Assembly: GCF_014638845.1 (NCBI RefSeq)
Contig: NZ_BMFP01000002.1
Coordinates: forward strand, 514,373-578,372
Reading direction: 5' to 3'
DNA from: Pontibacter amylolyticus
GTDB lineage: Bacteria; Bacteroidota; Bacteroidia; Cytophagales; Hymenobacteraceae
DNA length: 64,000 bases
Shown here piece after piece: positions 8,433 to 16,929 of the stretch (its first letter is position 1; each line of letters starts with the position of its first letter). The notes below the pieces were generated by a model. It was not told the origin of the DNA and did not search any database. It was given only the letters and a program-made list of their open reading frames with translations. The position numbers and the translations under genes were made by a program.

Positions 8433-9506
8433 ATGTTAGATAAATTAGAAGCCATTAATCAACGGTTTGAAGAGGTAAGCCATTTGCTTATCCAGCCAGA
8501 TGTGGCCAGCGACATGAAGAAGTACAAGTCGCTGAATAAAGAATATAAGGATCTTGAAAAAATAGTAGTAGAGTATAAGAAGTACCTCAACATCCTGAGC
8601 AACATCGACAATGCCAAACAGGTAATTTCGACGGAGAAGGACGAGGACTTCCGTGAGATGGCCAAGGAAGAGTTGGACGAGCTGCTTCCGCAGCGTGAGG
8701 CGATGGAGGATACCCTGAAAGAGCTGCTCATCCCGAAAGACCCGAACGACAGCAAGGACATCATCATGGAGATCCGCGCGGGAGCAGGTGGCGACGAGGC
8801 CTCTATCTTTGCCGGCGACCTCTACCGCATGTACAGCCGCTTCGCTGAGAAGATGGGCTGGCGCATGGAACTGATGGATGCTACCGAAGGTACATCCGGC
8901 GGCTACAAGGAAATTATTGTGGGCGTGTCTGGTGAGGACGTGTACGGCAAGCTCAAGTTCGAGTCAGGTGTGCACCGCGTGCAACGCGTACCGGCCACCG
9001 AGACACAGGGTCGTATCCATACCTCTGTGGCTTCGGTAGTGGTGCTGCCAGAGGCGGAGGAGTTTGACATCGAGCTCGACATGAACGAGATCCGCAAGGA
9101 CCTTTTCTGTTCTTCAGGCCCGGGTGGCCAGTCGGTGAACACGACCTATTCCGCCGTTCGTCTGACGCACCTTCCAACAGGTATAGTGGCCCAGTGCCAG
9201 GACCAGAAATCGCAGCTCAAGAACTTCGACAAGGCGTTGGCGGTACTCCGCTCGCGTATATTTGAAGTGGAGCTGGCCAAGAAGAACGAAGCCGAAGGCG
9301 CCCAGCGCAAGAGCATGGTAGGCGGCGGCGACCGTTCTGACAAGATCCGTACCTACAACTACCCGCAAGGGCGTGTAACCGATCACCGCATAGGCTATAC
9401 GGTGTACAACCTGCCTAACGTGATGGATGGCGGTATTGAAGATTTCGTAGAGGAGCTGCGTATAGCAGAGAACGCCGAACGCCTGAAAGAAGGTGCCACC
9501 GCGTAA
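8433..9506 (+). CDS. prfA: Peptide chain release factor 1
   Basis: A 357-residue class I release factor. It has the RF1 codon-recognition tripeptide Pro-Ala-Thr (residues 187-189, in [10 protein letters not shown]), which reads UAA and UAG, and the universal GGQ motif (231-233, in [10 protein letters not shown]) that triggers peptidyl-tRNA hydrolysis. Length and motif spacing are normal for RF1. The gene is monocistronic: it has its own -7 element and is closed by a strong terminator. The usual hemK/prmC neighbour is absent here. Confidence 0.98.
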   Translation: MLDKLEAINQRFEEVSHLLIQPDVASDMKKYKSLNKEYKDLEKIVVEYKKYLNILSNIDNAKQVISTEKDEDFREMAKEELDELLPQREAMEDTLKELLIPKDPNDSKDIIMEIRAGAGGDEASIFAGDLYRMYSRFAEKMGWRMELMDATEGTSGGYKEIIVGVSGEDVYGKLKFESGVHRVQRVPATETQGRIHTSVASVVVLPEAEEFDIELDMNEIRKDLFCSSGPGGQSVNTTYSAVRLTHLPTGIVAQCQDQKSQLKNFDKALAVLRSRIFEVELAKKNEAEGAQRKSMVGGGDRSDKIRTYNYPQGRVTDHRIGYTVYNLPNVMDGGIEDFVEELRIAENAERLKEGATA

Positions 9507-9539
9507 TAAGTTATCTCGCTTTTGATCAAGGTATATATA

Positions 9540-9581
9540 GGAATGTGGTGCAGCCGAAAGCTGCGCTGCATTCCTTTTTTT
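9540..9581 (+). terminator. Rho-independent terminator after prfA
   Basis: A stem formed by GGAATG..GTGCAGC and GCTGCGCTGCATTCC is followed by eight T, about 35 bp after the prfA stop codon. Confidence 0.9.
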
Positions 9582-9690
9582 GTTTTAACTTGGTGAACTC
9601 GATAAATGATGATTGTATCATTAACGAGTATATTCAATGGCACATCGACCGTCTAGATATTAGTTAGGTAGGTACTTGAATTAGTAAAGG

Positions 9691-10254
9691 ATGGTGATTG
9701 ACGTAAATCAGAAGAAAATCGCTTTCGGAGATAAGTACAGGATATTTATCAACGGAGAACAAACGTATTTTGCATCATCCCAGCTGATAGGCTTTATGCC
9801 AAAGCTGCACCTGTTCGACAATCAGAATTCTCGAGCGAAGCTCACAATGGGGAAGAAGTGGTCATGGTTCAGCCCGAAGTATGAGGTTACGCTATGGGAT
9901 GGAGGCATAATTGAATTTGGTACGGTCTCACTCTGGAAGTCTCACTACCAATGCCAGGACGGAGCCGACCTGTATGAAATCTTCGGGCACAAAGGGCATA
10001 AGCATTCTGTGTATAAAAACGATGTTCAAATAGCTTGGTGGGATAAGGAGATGGTGACGTGGTTTGAAGGAGACAACTACAAAATAGTAGCTGACGACGA
10101 TAGCAATCATGAGCTAATCATTGGCTTCTGTCTTATGCTTGACAGCCAGTTCAGCAATAACAAAAACGGAAATACAGTAACCATTAATTTTGGAAATATC
10201 GGTCCACAGGCTAAGGAGTTCGATTATGCATGGAGACCGAAGCAACTTCATTGA
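9691..10254 (+). CDS. Hypothetical protein, tubby C-like/LURP-one-like
   Basis: A 187-residue soluble beta-rich protein without signal peptide or membrane segment. The succession of short strands ending in aromatic and acidic residues (KLTMGKKWSWFSPKYEVTLWDGG, then YEIFGHKGHKHSVYKNDVQIAWWDK) resembles the LURP-one/tubby C-terminal barrel. That assignment is tentative and no function is implied. It is more AT-rich than its neighbours. The AAAGG directly touching the ATG is too close to act as a ribosome-binding site, so the exact start (ATG 9691 or GTG 9694) is uncertain. Confidence 0.7.
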   Translation: MVIDVNQKKIAFGDKYRIFINGEQTYFASSQLIGFMPKLHLFDNQNSRAKLTMGKKWSWFSPKYEVTLWDGGIIEFGTVSLWKSHYQCQDGADLYEIFGHKGHKHSVYKNDVQIAWWDKEMVTWFEGDNYKIVADDDSNHELIIGFCLMLDSQFSNNKNGNTVTINFGNIGPQAKEFDYAWRPKQLH

Positions 10255-10309
10255 AGGAAAGCAAATAATAATTAGACCTATACTTAGCAATTCAACAATT
10301 TAACCACCC

Positions 10310-11680
10310 TTGAGATACCTGCTCGCCATACTGCCCCTCCTGTTCCTGCTCTCGATGGTGGGCTGTGAGCCCAAAGATGAGGTTGTGACGAACGACCCGG
10401 GCGCGATGCTGCAATTTTCGGCGGACACGGTGCTGTTTGATACGGTGTTTGTGACGCAGGGCAGCGTGACGCGGCGACTGAAGGTATACAACCCGCAAAA
10501 AAATGCCGTGCGCATCAGCAGCATCAGCCTGGGCGGCGCTAACACCTCTCCTTACAAACTAATCATCAACGGCCGGGAAACGCCGATTGCCAGTAACCTC
10601 GAGTTGCGCGGTCAGGACAGCCTCTACATTCTGGTGCGCGTCAACATCAATCCGGCGACTCAGAATCAGCCTTTTCTGGTAGCAGACTCTATCCTATTCC
10701 AGACTAACGGAAACCAGCAAAACGTGAAGTTGGTAGCCTATGGACAGGATGCTGTGTTTCATCAGAAGAGCGTGATCGGTACTACTACCTGGGCGGCAGG
10801 CAAGCCGCATGTGCTGCTCGACACGGTGTTGCTGCGCGAGGGAGCTACACTCACCATTGAGAAAGGGACACGCATATTTGCCACGAACAAAGCCGTGCTG
10901 CTGATCAACGGCACGCTGCAGGTGAAAGGCACACCAGAGGAGCGAGTGACGTTTTCAGGTATACGGCGCGAGCCGGCCTATGTCAATGCGCCCGGTCAGT
11001 GGGAAGGCATACGCATCCTCACAGGCAGCCAGAACAACACTATCCGCTATGCTGATATCCGTAACACGATACGCGGTATCCGGATAGGCAACCCGGGCAA
11101 GGGAGGCACTTTAGTGGAAGGCTGTGCTATACAGTATGCGTTCCTGGACGGCATCGTGGCTTTCACTTCGGATGTGAAAGTGGTGAATACCCTGATCCAG
11201 AACTGCGGACAGTATAGCTTTGGTGGCCTGGGTGGTGGCAACTATGAGGTGCTGTACTCCACCATCGTCAACTATCAGAACCAGCTGCAGCGCGAGACAC
11301 CTGCATTTGTCGTCGCCGACTTTATACCTGGCACCGATATCCGGAACCAGCCCACACAGCTACGGCTGGTCAATAGCATCGTGTCCAGCGATGGATCCAA
11401 CTATATAAATGAGGTGCTGCTGGAAGGCAATATTTCATCAGAAGTAACCAACAACATACTGCGCACGGATGCTTACAAAAGCACGCTCAATAGCAACGGC
11501 AACCAGCTCAACATCGACCCCAAGTTCAAAGACGTCCGCAAGCAGGACTTCCGCCTCGACACCCTCTCCCCTGCCACCGGCGCTGCTAAGCCCCTGCCAG
11601 GTATAGGCAAGGACTTCAAAGGTATAAACCGCAGCTCCACCAAGCCGGATATCGGAGCGTTTGAACGGATTATTGATTGA
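10310..11680 (+). CDS. Lipoprotein with right-handed parallel beta-helix
   Basis: A 456-residue protein with a type II signal peptide (lipobox LSMVGC) and, from about residue 150, short repeated strand-turn units (IRYADIRNTIRGIRIG, VEGCAIQYAFLDGIVAF, VVNTLIQNCGQYSFGG) typical of a right-handed parallel beta-helix. It ends with the common tail LSPATGAAKP, GIG, PDIGAFE. Such proteins are surface or periplasmic lipoproteins, often acting on or binding polysaccharide; no catalytic residues could be assigned. The start is TTG at 10310, directly after a copy of the AACAATTTAACCA spacer repeat; no upstream ATG fits the signal peptide. Confidence 0.85.
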   Translation: MRYLLAILPLLFLLSMVGCEPKDEVVTNDPGAMLQFSADTVLFDTVFVTQGSVTRRLKVYNPQKNAVRISSISLGGANTSPYKLIINGRETPIASNLELRGQDSLYILVRVNINPATQNQPFLVADSILFQTNGNQQNVKLVAYGQDAVFHQKSVIGTTTWAAGKPHVLLDTVLLREGATLTIEKGTRIFATNKAVLLINGTLQVKGTPEERVTFSGIRREPAYVNAPGQWEGIRILTGSQNNTIRYADIRNTIRGIRIGNPGKGGTLVEGCAIQYAFLDGIVAFTSDVKVVNTLIQNCGQYSFGGLGGGNYEVLYSTIVNYQNQLQRETPAFVVADFIPGTDIRNQPTQLRLVNSIVSSDGSNYINEVLLEGNISSEVTNNILRTDAYKSTLNSNGNQLNIDPKFKDVRKQDFRLDTLSPATGAAKPLPGIGKDFKGINRSSTKPDIGAFERIID

Positions 11681-11684
11681 TTTA

Positions 11685-11916
11685 GTGAATGAGTGATTTG
11701 TTTTTGAGTTGTGAATGAGTGGTGGAGCGAATGAGTGAGTTATTTGATCAGTGGCGCAATGCTTAGAGAAACAAGAGCATTGTATCTAAATTTACTCCGA
11801 TGAAGTATTCGCGTATGAACCATAACGATCGGCCCTTTCAGAAAGTCATCCAGAAGAATTAATCACTAAATCGCTCAACCACTCATTCACAACTCAAAAA
11901 CAAATCACTCATTCAC
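11685..11916. repeat. Long inverted repeat filling the 11681-11943 spacer
   Basis: Bases 11685-11730 and 11871-11916 are reverse complements over 46 nt with one mismatch, separated by 140 bp. Each arm has an internal direct repeat of GTGAATGAGT (11685 and 11711 in the left arm). The left arm starts 5 bp after one gene's stop and the right arm ends 27 bp before the next ATG. No reading frame, transposase or terminator T-run is present. Confidence 0.9.
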
Positions 11917-11943
11917 TCCATCACTCAATCAAAAATCAAAACT

Positions 11944-12369
11944 ATGTGGTTTCAGAAAGAGATACGCTTGCCAGCTGTGAAACGCGGTTTTCATTTGATC
12001 ACGGACCTGCTGACAGCGCAGCTGCCTGAACTGGAAAACTACAAAGTGGGCCTAGCGCACATCTTCATCAAGCATACCTCTGCCAGCCTTTGCATCAACG
12101 AAGACGCAGACCCCACCGTGCGGCAGGATTTTGAGAGCCACTTCAACCACATGGTGCCTGAGAACGCGCCTTATTACCGGCATACCCTGGAGGGCCCGGA
12201 CGATATGCCGGCGCACCTGAAGGCTGCTTTGCTGGGTAGCTCTGTGACCGTGCCGATCTCGGATGGGGAGTTCAATATGGGCACCTGGCAGGGCGTATAC
12301 CTGTGCGAGCACCGCAATCATGCTTCGAAGCGCACGGTGGTGGTGACCCTGCAGGGAGAGGGCTTTTAA
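11944..12369 (+). CDS. YjbQ-family protein (UPF0047)
   Basis: A 141-residue single-domain protein of the widespread YjbQ/UPF0047 family, recognised by HIFIKHTSASLCINEDADPTV, the histidine-bearing HTLEGPDDMPAHLKAALLG, and LGSSVTVPISDGEFNMGTWQGVYLCEHR. Members carry a conserved His/Asp/Glu site. Some have weak thiamine-phosphate synthase activity in complementation tests, but the physiological role is unsettled. Cytoplasmic, normal length. It is alone on its strand and convergent with the M43 protease gene that ends 13 bp downstream. Confidence 0.93.
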   Translation: MWFQKEIRLPAVKRGFHLITDLLTAQLPELENYKVGLAHIFIKHTSASLCINEDADPTVRQDFESHFNHMVPENAPYYRHTLEGPDDMPAHLKAALLGSSVTVPISDGEFNMGTWQGVYLCEHRNHASKRTVVVTLQGEGF

Positions 12370-12382
12370 GGTATAGCTACTG

Positions 12383-13876
12383 CTATTTCACAATACTTAC
12401 TTTTGTAACTGCAGTGCCGTTGGTGCTGGTCGTGCGCAGGAGGTAGATGCCAGCCGGTAAGTGCTGCACCTCCAGCCTGATGACCCTTTCCGCTACCTGC
12501 TCGCGCAGGAGCACCTGTCCGTGGCGGTTCAGCAACTCTACCAGCTGTATCTGCTGGCGGGCTACCTGTTCCACTATGAGATAGCCTTTCGCCGGATTCG
12601 GGTATACCTTCACCTTGTCAGAAGTCACATAGATGTAAGCCTCTTTGGTGAGGGTATGGCTTGAACTCTTGTTGGAAGTGGTGAGGGTGACGCTATACCT
12701 GCCCGGGCGGCTATACCTCACGGTTGGGTTCTGCTCAGTGGAGGAGGCCGGTGTGCCACCCTCAAACTGCCATAGCCATTGCGTGGGCTTAAAGCCGGAG
12801 AAAGAGCCGATAAACTGTACCTGGTCGCCGGGGGCTAAGAGCGTGTCCTGGGGCTGGGCTGTGCTGAAACGGGAACGCAACTCACCTGTGCAGGCCGTGG
12901 ACGCAAACATATACCCGCGTGCCGACTCCAGTATCGCTTGCATGTAAGCGGCCTGGCCCTTTGTAAAAAGGCTCATGCAGGCATCATCCGAATAGTCCAT
13001 GTAGTTCTGCCACATGTTGCCGTAGGGGCCATTGTCGCACGAAACCTCGATGCCGTCCGGGCAACCATCTGTCTGGGTGAACTGATTGGGCGTATCGTCG
13101 ATGTCGTCGGAGTCGTTGCAGGTCATCCCGTTTCCCCAGATGTGCTTCAGGCCGAGCCAGTGCCCTACCTCGTGGGTGGCAGTTCGCCCCTGGTTGTAAG
13201 CCCACAAGCTGTTATTATGTGGGGCCGCTCCCACTGTTCGGTAGTGCAGCACCACGCCGTCGCGACCCGGGGAGGCGTCCGGTGAAGAGGCGTAGCCAAT
13301 GCTGCTGTTACCCAGGTTGCCTATCCAGATGTTCAGGTATAGCCTGGTGTCCCAGGCGTCCACACCGCCATTGGCCGAGGACTTGATCTGGTCAGAAAAA
13401 TAGCTGAAACTCTCTTTGGTCGTCTGCGTGCGGGTGATGCCTGTCGTAGGGTTGCCGGTCGGGTCTACTATGGCCAGGCAAAACTCAATGCGGGTGTCTG
13501 CGGCGAAAGGTTGGAAGTAATCCGGGGTATTGGTGGTGTCCGCGTTGAGGCGGCGAAAGTCCTGGTTCAGTACTTCGAGCTGGGAGCGCACCTGCGCCTC
13601 AGAGATGTTCTCACTCCCACTCTTATACACGACATGGAACACGACCGGTATGGTAATGGTGGCCTGCTGCATGGCCTGTCCGGCAGGGCGCTGGCGTATG
13701 TGCTGCTGCACTGCTTGCTGCGTCTTCAAGCTTCGCTCCTCAAAGCCCGGGTCTTGTCGCTTCAGCGTCTCCAGGTAGGCCTCTGTGCTGCAGCCACGCC
13801 CCTGCTCTGACGTTTGGGCAAAGGCCAACCGGGCAAAGGCAAAAGCGAGAAAAAAGGCCAGGGTACAGACACGCAT
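12383..13876 (-). CDS. M43 (pappalysin-like) zinc metalloprotease with PKD domain and T9SS type A tail
   Basis: A 497-residue secreted protease. It has a signal peptide (cleavage after LAFAQ), an M43 catalytic domain with extended zinc motif HEVGHWLGLKH (235-245), a PKD-like domain (FSGFKPTQWLWQFEGGTPASS) and a C-terminal type A T9SS sorting domain (VYPNPAKG, then LLNRHGQVLLREQ, LPAGIYLLRTTS). It should cross the outer membrane by type IX secretion, be cleaved at the tail and released or anchored as an extracellular protease. The ATG at 13876 is preferred over GTG at 13882. Confidence 0.93.
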   Translation of the reverse strand: MRVCTLAFFLAFAFARLAFAQTSEQGRGCSTEAYLETLKRQDPGFEERSLKTQQAVQQHIRQRPAGQAMQQATITIPVVFHVVYKSGSENISEAQVRSQLEVLNQDFRRLNADTTNTPDYFQPFAADTRIEFCLAIVDPTGNPTTGITRTQTTKESFSYFSDQIKSSANGGVDAWDTRLYLNIWIGNLGNSSIGYASSPDASPGRDGVVLHYRTVGAAPHNNSLWAYNQGRTATHEVGHWLGLKHIWGNGMTCNDSDDIDDTPNQFTQTDGCPDGIEVSCDNGPYGNMWQNYMDYSDDACMSLFTKGQAAYMQAILESARGYMFASTACTGELRSRFSTAQPQDTLLAPGDQVQFIGSFSGFKPTQWLWQFEGGTPASSTEQNPTVRYSRPGRYSVTLTTSNKSSSHTLTKEAYIYVTSDKVKVYPNPAKGYLIVEQVARQQIQLVELLNRHGQVLLREQVAERVIRLEVQHLPAGIYLLRTTSTNGTAVTKVSIVK

Positions 13877-14013
13877 ACGCACAGATCAAACAGGCATCAG
13901 AGGCGCTCAAGTACAGTTAAAGCACATGACTTGAGCGGCTTAGTAGAGCAATATACGCAATTTAAACCTGAAAAAAGTAATCAGGCAACAGAAGGCTGCT
14001 ATGGAAATACTGC

Positions 14014-14589
14014 TTATAAGTTCGCATCGACGCGATACCGGAGCGAGTCCCCGAAAATAAGCTTTTGCACACCCTCGACCCGATAGCCATTAAGGTTGCC
14101 AGAGCCCGGCTCTGCAGTCAGGCTAATGTTTCTTTTAGAGTAGAACAGCAAATTCTCTTCTAACACCACCGCTTCAAGGCGCTCCAGTTTTTGTAAAGGC
14201 GACACGGTAAGCTGCAGGCGGTCGACAGGAGCGGCCGCTTCGGCGTCTTTCGTGAAAATGCTCACCGTGCTGCCATTGGGCAAGGTATGGCGCTCCTCTC
14301 TGTAAAAGTCACGCAGGGCAGGGCGGCTCAGATCCACTTCCTGAAAAATGGCCAGCTCCTTTTCCCAGTCCAGCTCCTCCAGCTGCAGGGTCTCGGTCGG
14401 CTGCCCCTTGGTGATAACCGATTTCAGCACCGGCGGCTGCTCCTGCTGCAGGCGGGCCGTTTGCTCCTGCAGGTAGGAGGTCAGGTCATAGGCAGGCTCC
14501 TGCCCCGCGGCAAGCGGCGGAGTAGGGCGCTCGCAAGCCGTAAGGCCTCCCAGCAGGGCAAATAGTCCGATGATGCGGTAGCTGCTCAA
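14014..14589 (-). CDS. Hypothetical lipoprotein coupled to gpmI
   Basis: A 191-residue protein with a lipobox (GGLTAC). The mature part is mixed alpha/beta (LQLEELDWEKELAIFQEVDLSRPALRDFY, then FYSKRNISLTAEPGSGNL) and resembles small Bacteroidota lipoproteins of unknown role. The start is TTG at 14589, 1 bp after the gpmI stop, so it is likely translated by coupling from the gpmI message. No function can be assigned. Confidence 0.8.
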   Translation of the reverse strand: MSSYRIIGLFALLGGLTACERPTPPLAAGQEPAYDLTSYLQEQTARLQQEQPPVLKSVITKGQPTETLQLEELDWEKELAIFQEVDLSRPALRDFYREERHTLPNGSTVSIFTKDAEAAAPVDRLQLTVSPLQKLERLEAVVLEENLLFYSKRNISLTAEPGSGNLNGYRVEGVQKLIFGDSLRYRVDANL

Positions 14590-14590
14590 A

Positions 14591-16123
14591 TTACTGTGCT
14601 TTCTGAAGAAGTGATTCGCCCGTCATTTCCAACGGCTGCGCTATACCCATCAGCTCCAGTATGGTCGGGGCAATGTCACCGAGCTTTCCTGGCCTCAAGG
14701 TGCCTCTATAGTCGTTGCTCACTAGAACGCAGGGCACCAGGTTGGTGGTATGGGCTGTGTTGGGTGTGCCGTCCGGGTTGATCATGTAATCCGCGTTGCC
14801 ATGGTCGGCTATCACAATTACGTCATAGTTGCTTTCCAGCGCAGCATTCACCACCGCTTCAGCGCAGCGGTCTACCGCTTCACAGGCTTTCACTGCGGCC
14901 TCAAATACGCCGGTATGGCCCACCATATCGGGGTTGGCGAAGTTGAGGCAGATAAAGTCGGCGGTTTGCTGCTGGAGCTCCGGCACAATGGCGTCGCGGA
15001 TGTCGTAAGCGCTCATCTCCGGCTTTAGGTCGTAGGTAGCCACCTTCGGTGATGGGCACAGCAGGCGCTTCTCACCGTCGAAAGGCACCTCGCGGCCACC
15101 CGAAAAGAAGAACGTCACGTGGGGGTATTTCTCCGTTTCAGCAATGCGGATCTGCTTGCGGCCGGCTTTGGCCACTACTTCGCCAAGGGTGTTATTCAGG
15201 TTGTCTTTATCAAAAATAGCCTCCACACCCACAAAGGTGTCGTCGTAGTTGGTCAGGGTGGTGTATCGCAGGTTGAGCTTGTGCATGTTCTGCTCCGGGA
15301 AGTCCTGCTGCGTGAGTGCCTGCGTGATCTCACGGCCACGGTCGGTACGGAAGTTGAAGCAGATCACCACATCGCCTTCCTTGATCGTCGCGATGGGCTG
15401 CTGCTCGTTATTTACTTTTACAATCGGCTGGATGAACTCGTCCGTGACACCGGTATTATAAGAGTCCAGTACCGACTTGATGAGGTTCTGCGAAGGGGTG
15501 CCCTTGCCGTGCACCATCAGGTCGTAAGCCAGTTTCACGCGCTCCCAACGGTTGTCGCGGTCCATGGCGTAGTAGCGGCCAATGATGGAGGCAATCGTGC
15601 CGGTCGTGTTCTCGAGGTGCTGCTCCAGGTCGTTGATGTACTTCACGCCGCCTTTGGGGTCTGTGTCGCGGCCATCCATAAAAGCGTGGATGTATACCTT
15701 GTCCAGGCCATAGTCGAAGGCGCTGGTACAGAGCGCCTTGAGGTGCTCAATATGGGAGTGAACGCCACCGTCTGAGAGCAGCCCGATCAGGTGCACGTCC
15801 TTTTTGTTTTCTTTAGCGAAGGTATAGGCGCCTGCCAGTGCCGGCATAGCGGCCAGCTTGTGCTCTGCAATGGATTTGTTGATCCGTACCAGGTCCTGGT
15901 ACACCACGCGTCCGGCGCCCAGGTTCATGTGGCCTACTTCGGAGTTGCCCATCTGTCCCTCCGGGAGCCCTACGGCCTCCCCGGAAGCCTGCAGCGTGGT
16001 GTGCTGGTATGTCTGAATGATGTGATCGTAGAAGGGCGTGTGCGCCTTATGAATAGCCGAAACTTCTGGGTTGGTGGCGATTCCCCAACCATCCAGAATC
16101 ATGAGCATTACCTTTTTATCCAT
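14591..16123 (-). CDS. gpmI: 2,3-bisphosphoglycerate-independent phosphoglycerate mutase
   Basis: A 510-residue glycolytic enzyme that interconverts 3- and 2-phosphoglycerate using two Mn ions and a phosphoserine intermediate. The alkaline phosphatase-like core is evident: metal ligand Asp11 in ILDGWG, nucleophile Ser61 in GQMGNSEVGHMNLG, then DGRDTDP, FNFRTDRGREI and the C-terminal metal site VIADHGNADYM. Length is typical. A perfect -7 element (TATATTTG on the minus strand, 16135-16128) ends only 4 bp before the ATG, so the mRNA may be leaderless. Confidence 0.98.
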   Translation of the reverse strand: MDKKVMLMILDGWGIATNPEVSAIHKAHTPFYDHIIQTYQHTTLQASGEAVGLPEGQMGNSEVGHMNLGAGRVVYQDLVRINKSIAEHKLAAMPALAGAYTFAKENKKDVHLIGLLSDGGVHSHIEHLKALCTSAFDYGLDKVYIHAFMDGRDTDPKGGVKYINDLEQHLENTTGTIASIIGRYYAMDRDNRWERVKLAYDLMVHGKGTPSQNLIKSVLDSYNTGVTDEFIQPIVKVNNEQQPIATIKEGDVVICFNFRTDRGREITQALTQQDFPEQNMHKLNLRYTTLTNYDDTFVGVEAIFDKDNLNNTLGEVVAKAGRKQIRIAETEKYPHVTFFFSGGREVPFDGEKRLLCPSPKVATYDLKPEMSAYDIRDAIVPELQQQTADFICLNFANPDMVGHTGVFEAAVKACEAVDRCAEAVVNAALESNYDVIVIADHGNADYMINPDGTPNTAHTTNLVPCVLVSNDYRGTLRPGKLGDIAPTILELMGIAQPLEMTGESLLQKAQ

Positions 16124-16127
16124 GGTG

Positions 16128-16135
16128 CAAATATA
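16128..16135 (-). promoter_or_regulatory. -7 promoter element abutting the gpmI start codon
   Basis: On the minus strand TATATTTG is followed by CACC and then the ATG. If the start site lies the usual 6-8 bp downstream, the transcript begins at or next to the start codon. No TTTG -33 box lies at the expected distance. Confidence 0.5.
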
Positions 16136-16376
16136 AGATAATCTGTGGTGCCTTATCAGCCTAAATAGCTGATTTGTGCTTTGATAGTGGGAAGCCTGCC
16201 CGGAAATGCTTAAATTGTAGCATACGCCAGCAAGGAGGCCTCACTTCTGCTGGCAAAGGTCGATTTGTTGTTCCGAATCCGGTGAAGGCACGCTGCATGG
16301 ACCAGTCCTCTGTAACGTCAGGTATAATTATACCGTTACATCGGCATATATTGATTATTCCTGTTATATTTAGGTA

Positions 16377-16407
16377 CTTGCTGACGACTTTTGTTGGCAT
16401 AGTTTTG
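16377..16407 (+). promoter_or_regulatory. Promoter for the DUF4783 gene
   Basis: CTTG (16377-16380), 19 bp, then TAGTTTTG (16400-16407), which fits TAnnTTTG. Transcription would begin near 16414, about 27 nt before the ATG. Confidence 0.65.
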
Positions 16408-16440
16408 GCAGATAGAGAGGCGAGATTACTTATACACCTT

Positions 16441-16863
16441 ATGAAAAACTTTAAAAACATTGCTGTAGTACTTTTCCTGGCCTTTGTCACGACTTTATTC
16501 GCTTCCGGGCAGGCGGTGGCCCAGAAAGATGTGTTCAACGGAGTGGAGGCGGCTCTGAAGGCGGGCTCTGCCAAGGACCTGGCCAGGCACTTCGACAGCA
16601 AGGTAAGTCTGTCGTTCGCCGACGAGAAGGCCACGGATTACAGCAAGACCCAGGCAGAGTTTGTGATGAAGAATTTTTTCAGCAAAAACCCGCCAACCGG
16701 TTTCGCCTACAACTTCCCGACGCCGAGTGAATCTGTTAGAAAAGACAAGCGCTATGTGATCGGCACCTACACCCATCGCAACGGTTCTTACACCACTTTG
16801 ATCCGTGTGAAGGAGGCAGGAGGTAAATTCCTGATACATTCTATCGATTTCATTAAAGATTAA
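16441..16863 (+). CDS. DUF4783 domain secreted protein
   Basis: A 140-residue protein with a type I signal peptide (LFASGQAVAQ) followed by one NTF2-like DUF4783 domain (AALKAGSAKDLARHFDSKVSLSF, then RYVIGTYTHRNGSYTTLIRVKEAGGKFLIHSIDFIK). The family is restricted largely to Bacteroidota, lies in the periplasm and has no known function. The ATG at 16441 fits the promoter and signal peptide. A terminator and then nadC follow closely on the same strand. Confidence 0.88.
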   Translation: MKNFKNIAVVLFLAFVTTLFASGQAVAQKDVFNGVEAALKAGSAKDLARHFDSKVSLSFADEKATDYSKTQAEFVMKNFFSKNPPTGFAYNFPTPSESVRKDKRYVIGTYTHRNGSYTTLIRVKEAGGKFLIHSIDFIKD

Positions 16864-16888
16864 GAAGATAATAGTGATATTTTTAGCA

Positions 16889-16919
16889 AGGCTCGGGGTA
16901 TATACCGGGCCTTTTTTTA
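16889..16919 (+). terminator. Terminator between DUF4783 gene and nadC
   Basis: A stem GGCTCGG / CCGGGCC (one G-T pair) is followed by eight T. Its T-run merges with a possible -7 element (TATTTTTG, 16918-16925) immediately before nadC. Confidence 0.75.
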
Positions 16920-16929
16920 TTTTTGCACC

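Larger units (their letters stand above)
16124..16440. other. Divergent spacer with a dyad symmetry element
   Basis: The 317-bp spacer between gpmI and the DUF4783 gene holds both promoters. It also holds a 30-bp dyad at 16311-16340: outer arms TGTAACG and CGTTACA around the perfect palindrome GGTATAATTATACC (16321-16334). This could be an operator or a hairpin, and its core contains two inverted copies of the genome-wide GGTATA word. No gene was seen. Confidence 0.55.

Noticed and set aside
11685..11916. Insertion sequence
   Set aside because: Only the inverted arms are present; there is no transposase frame in the 140-bp interior and no clear target duplication.
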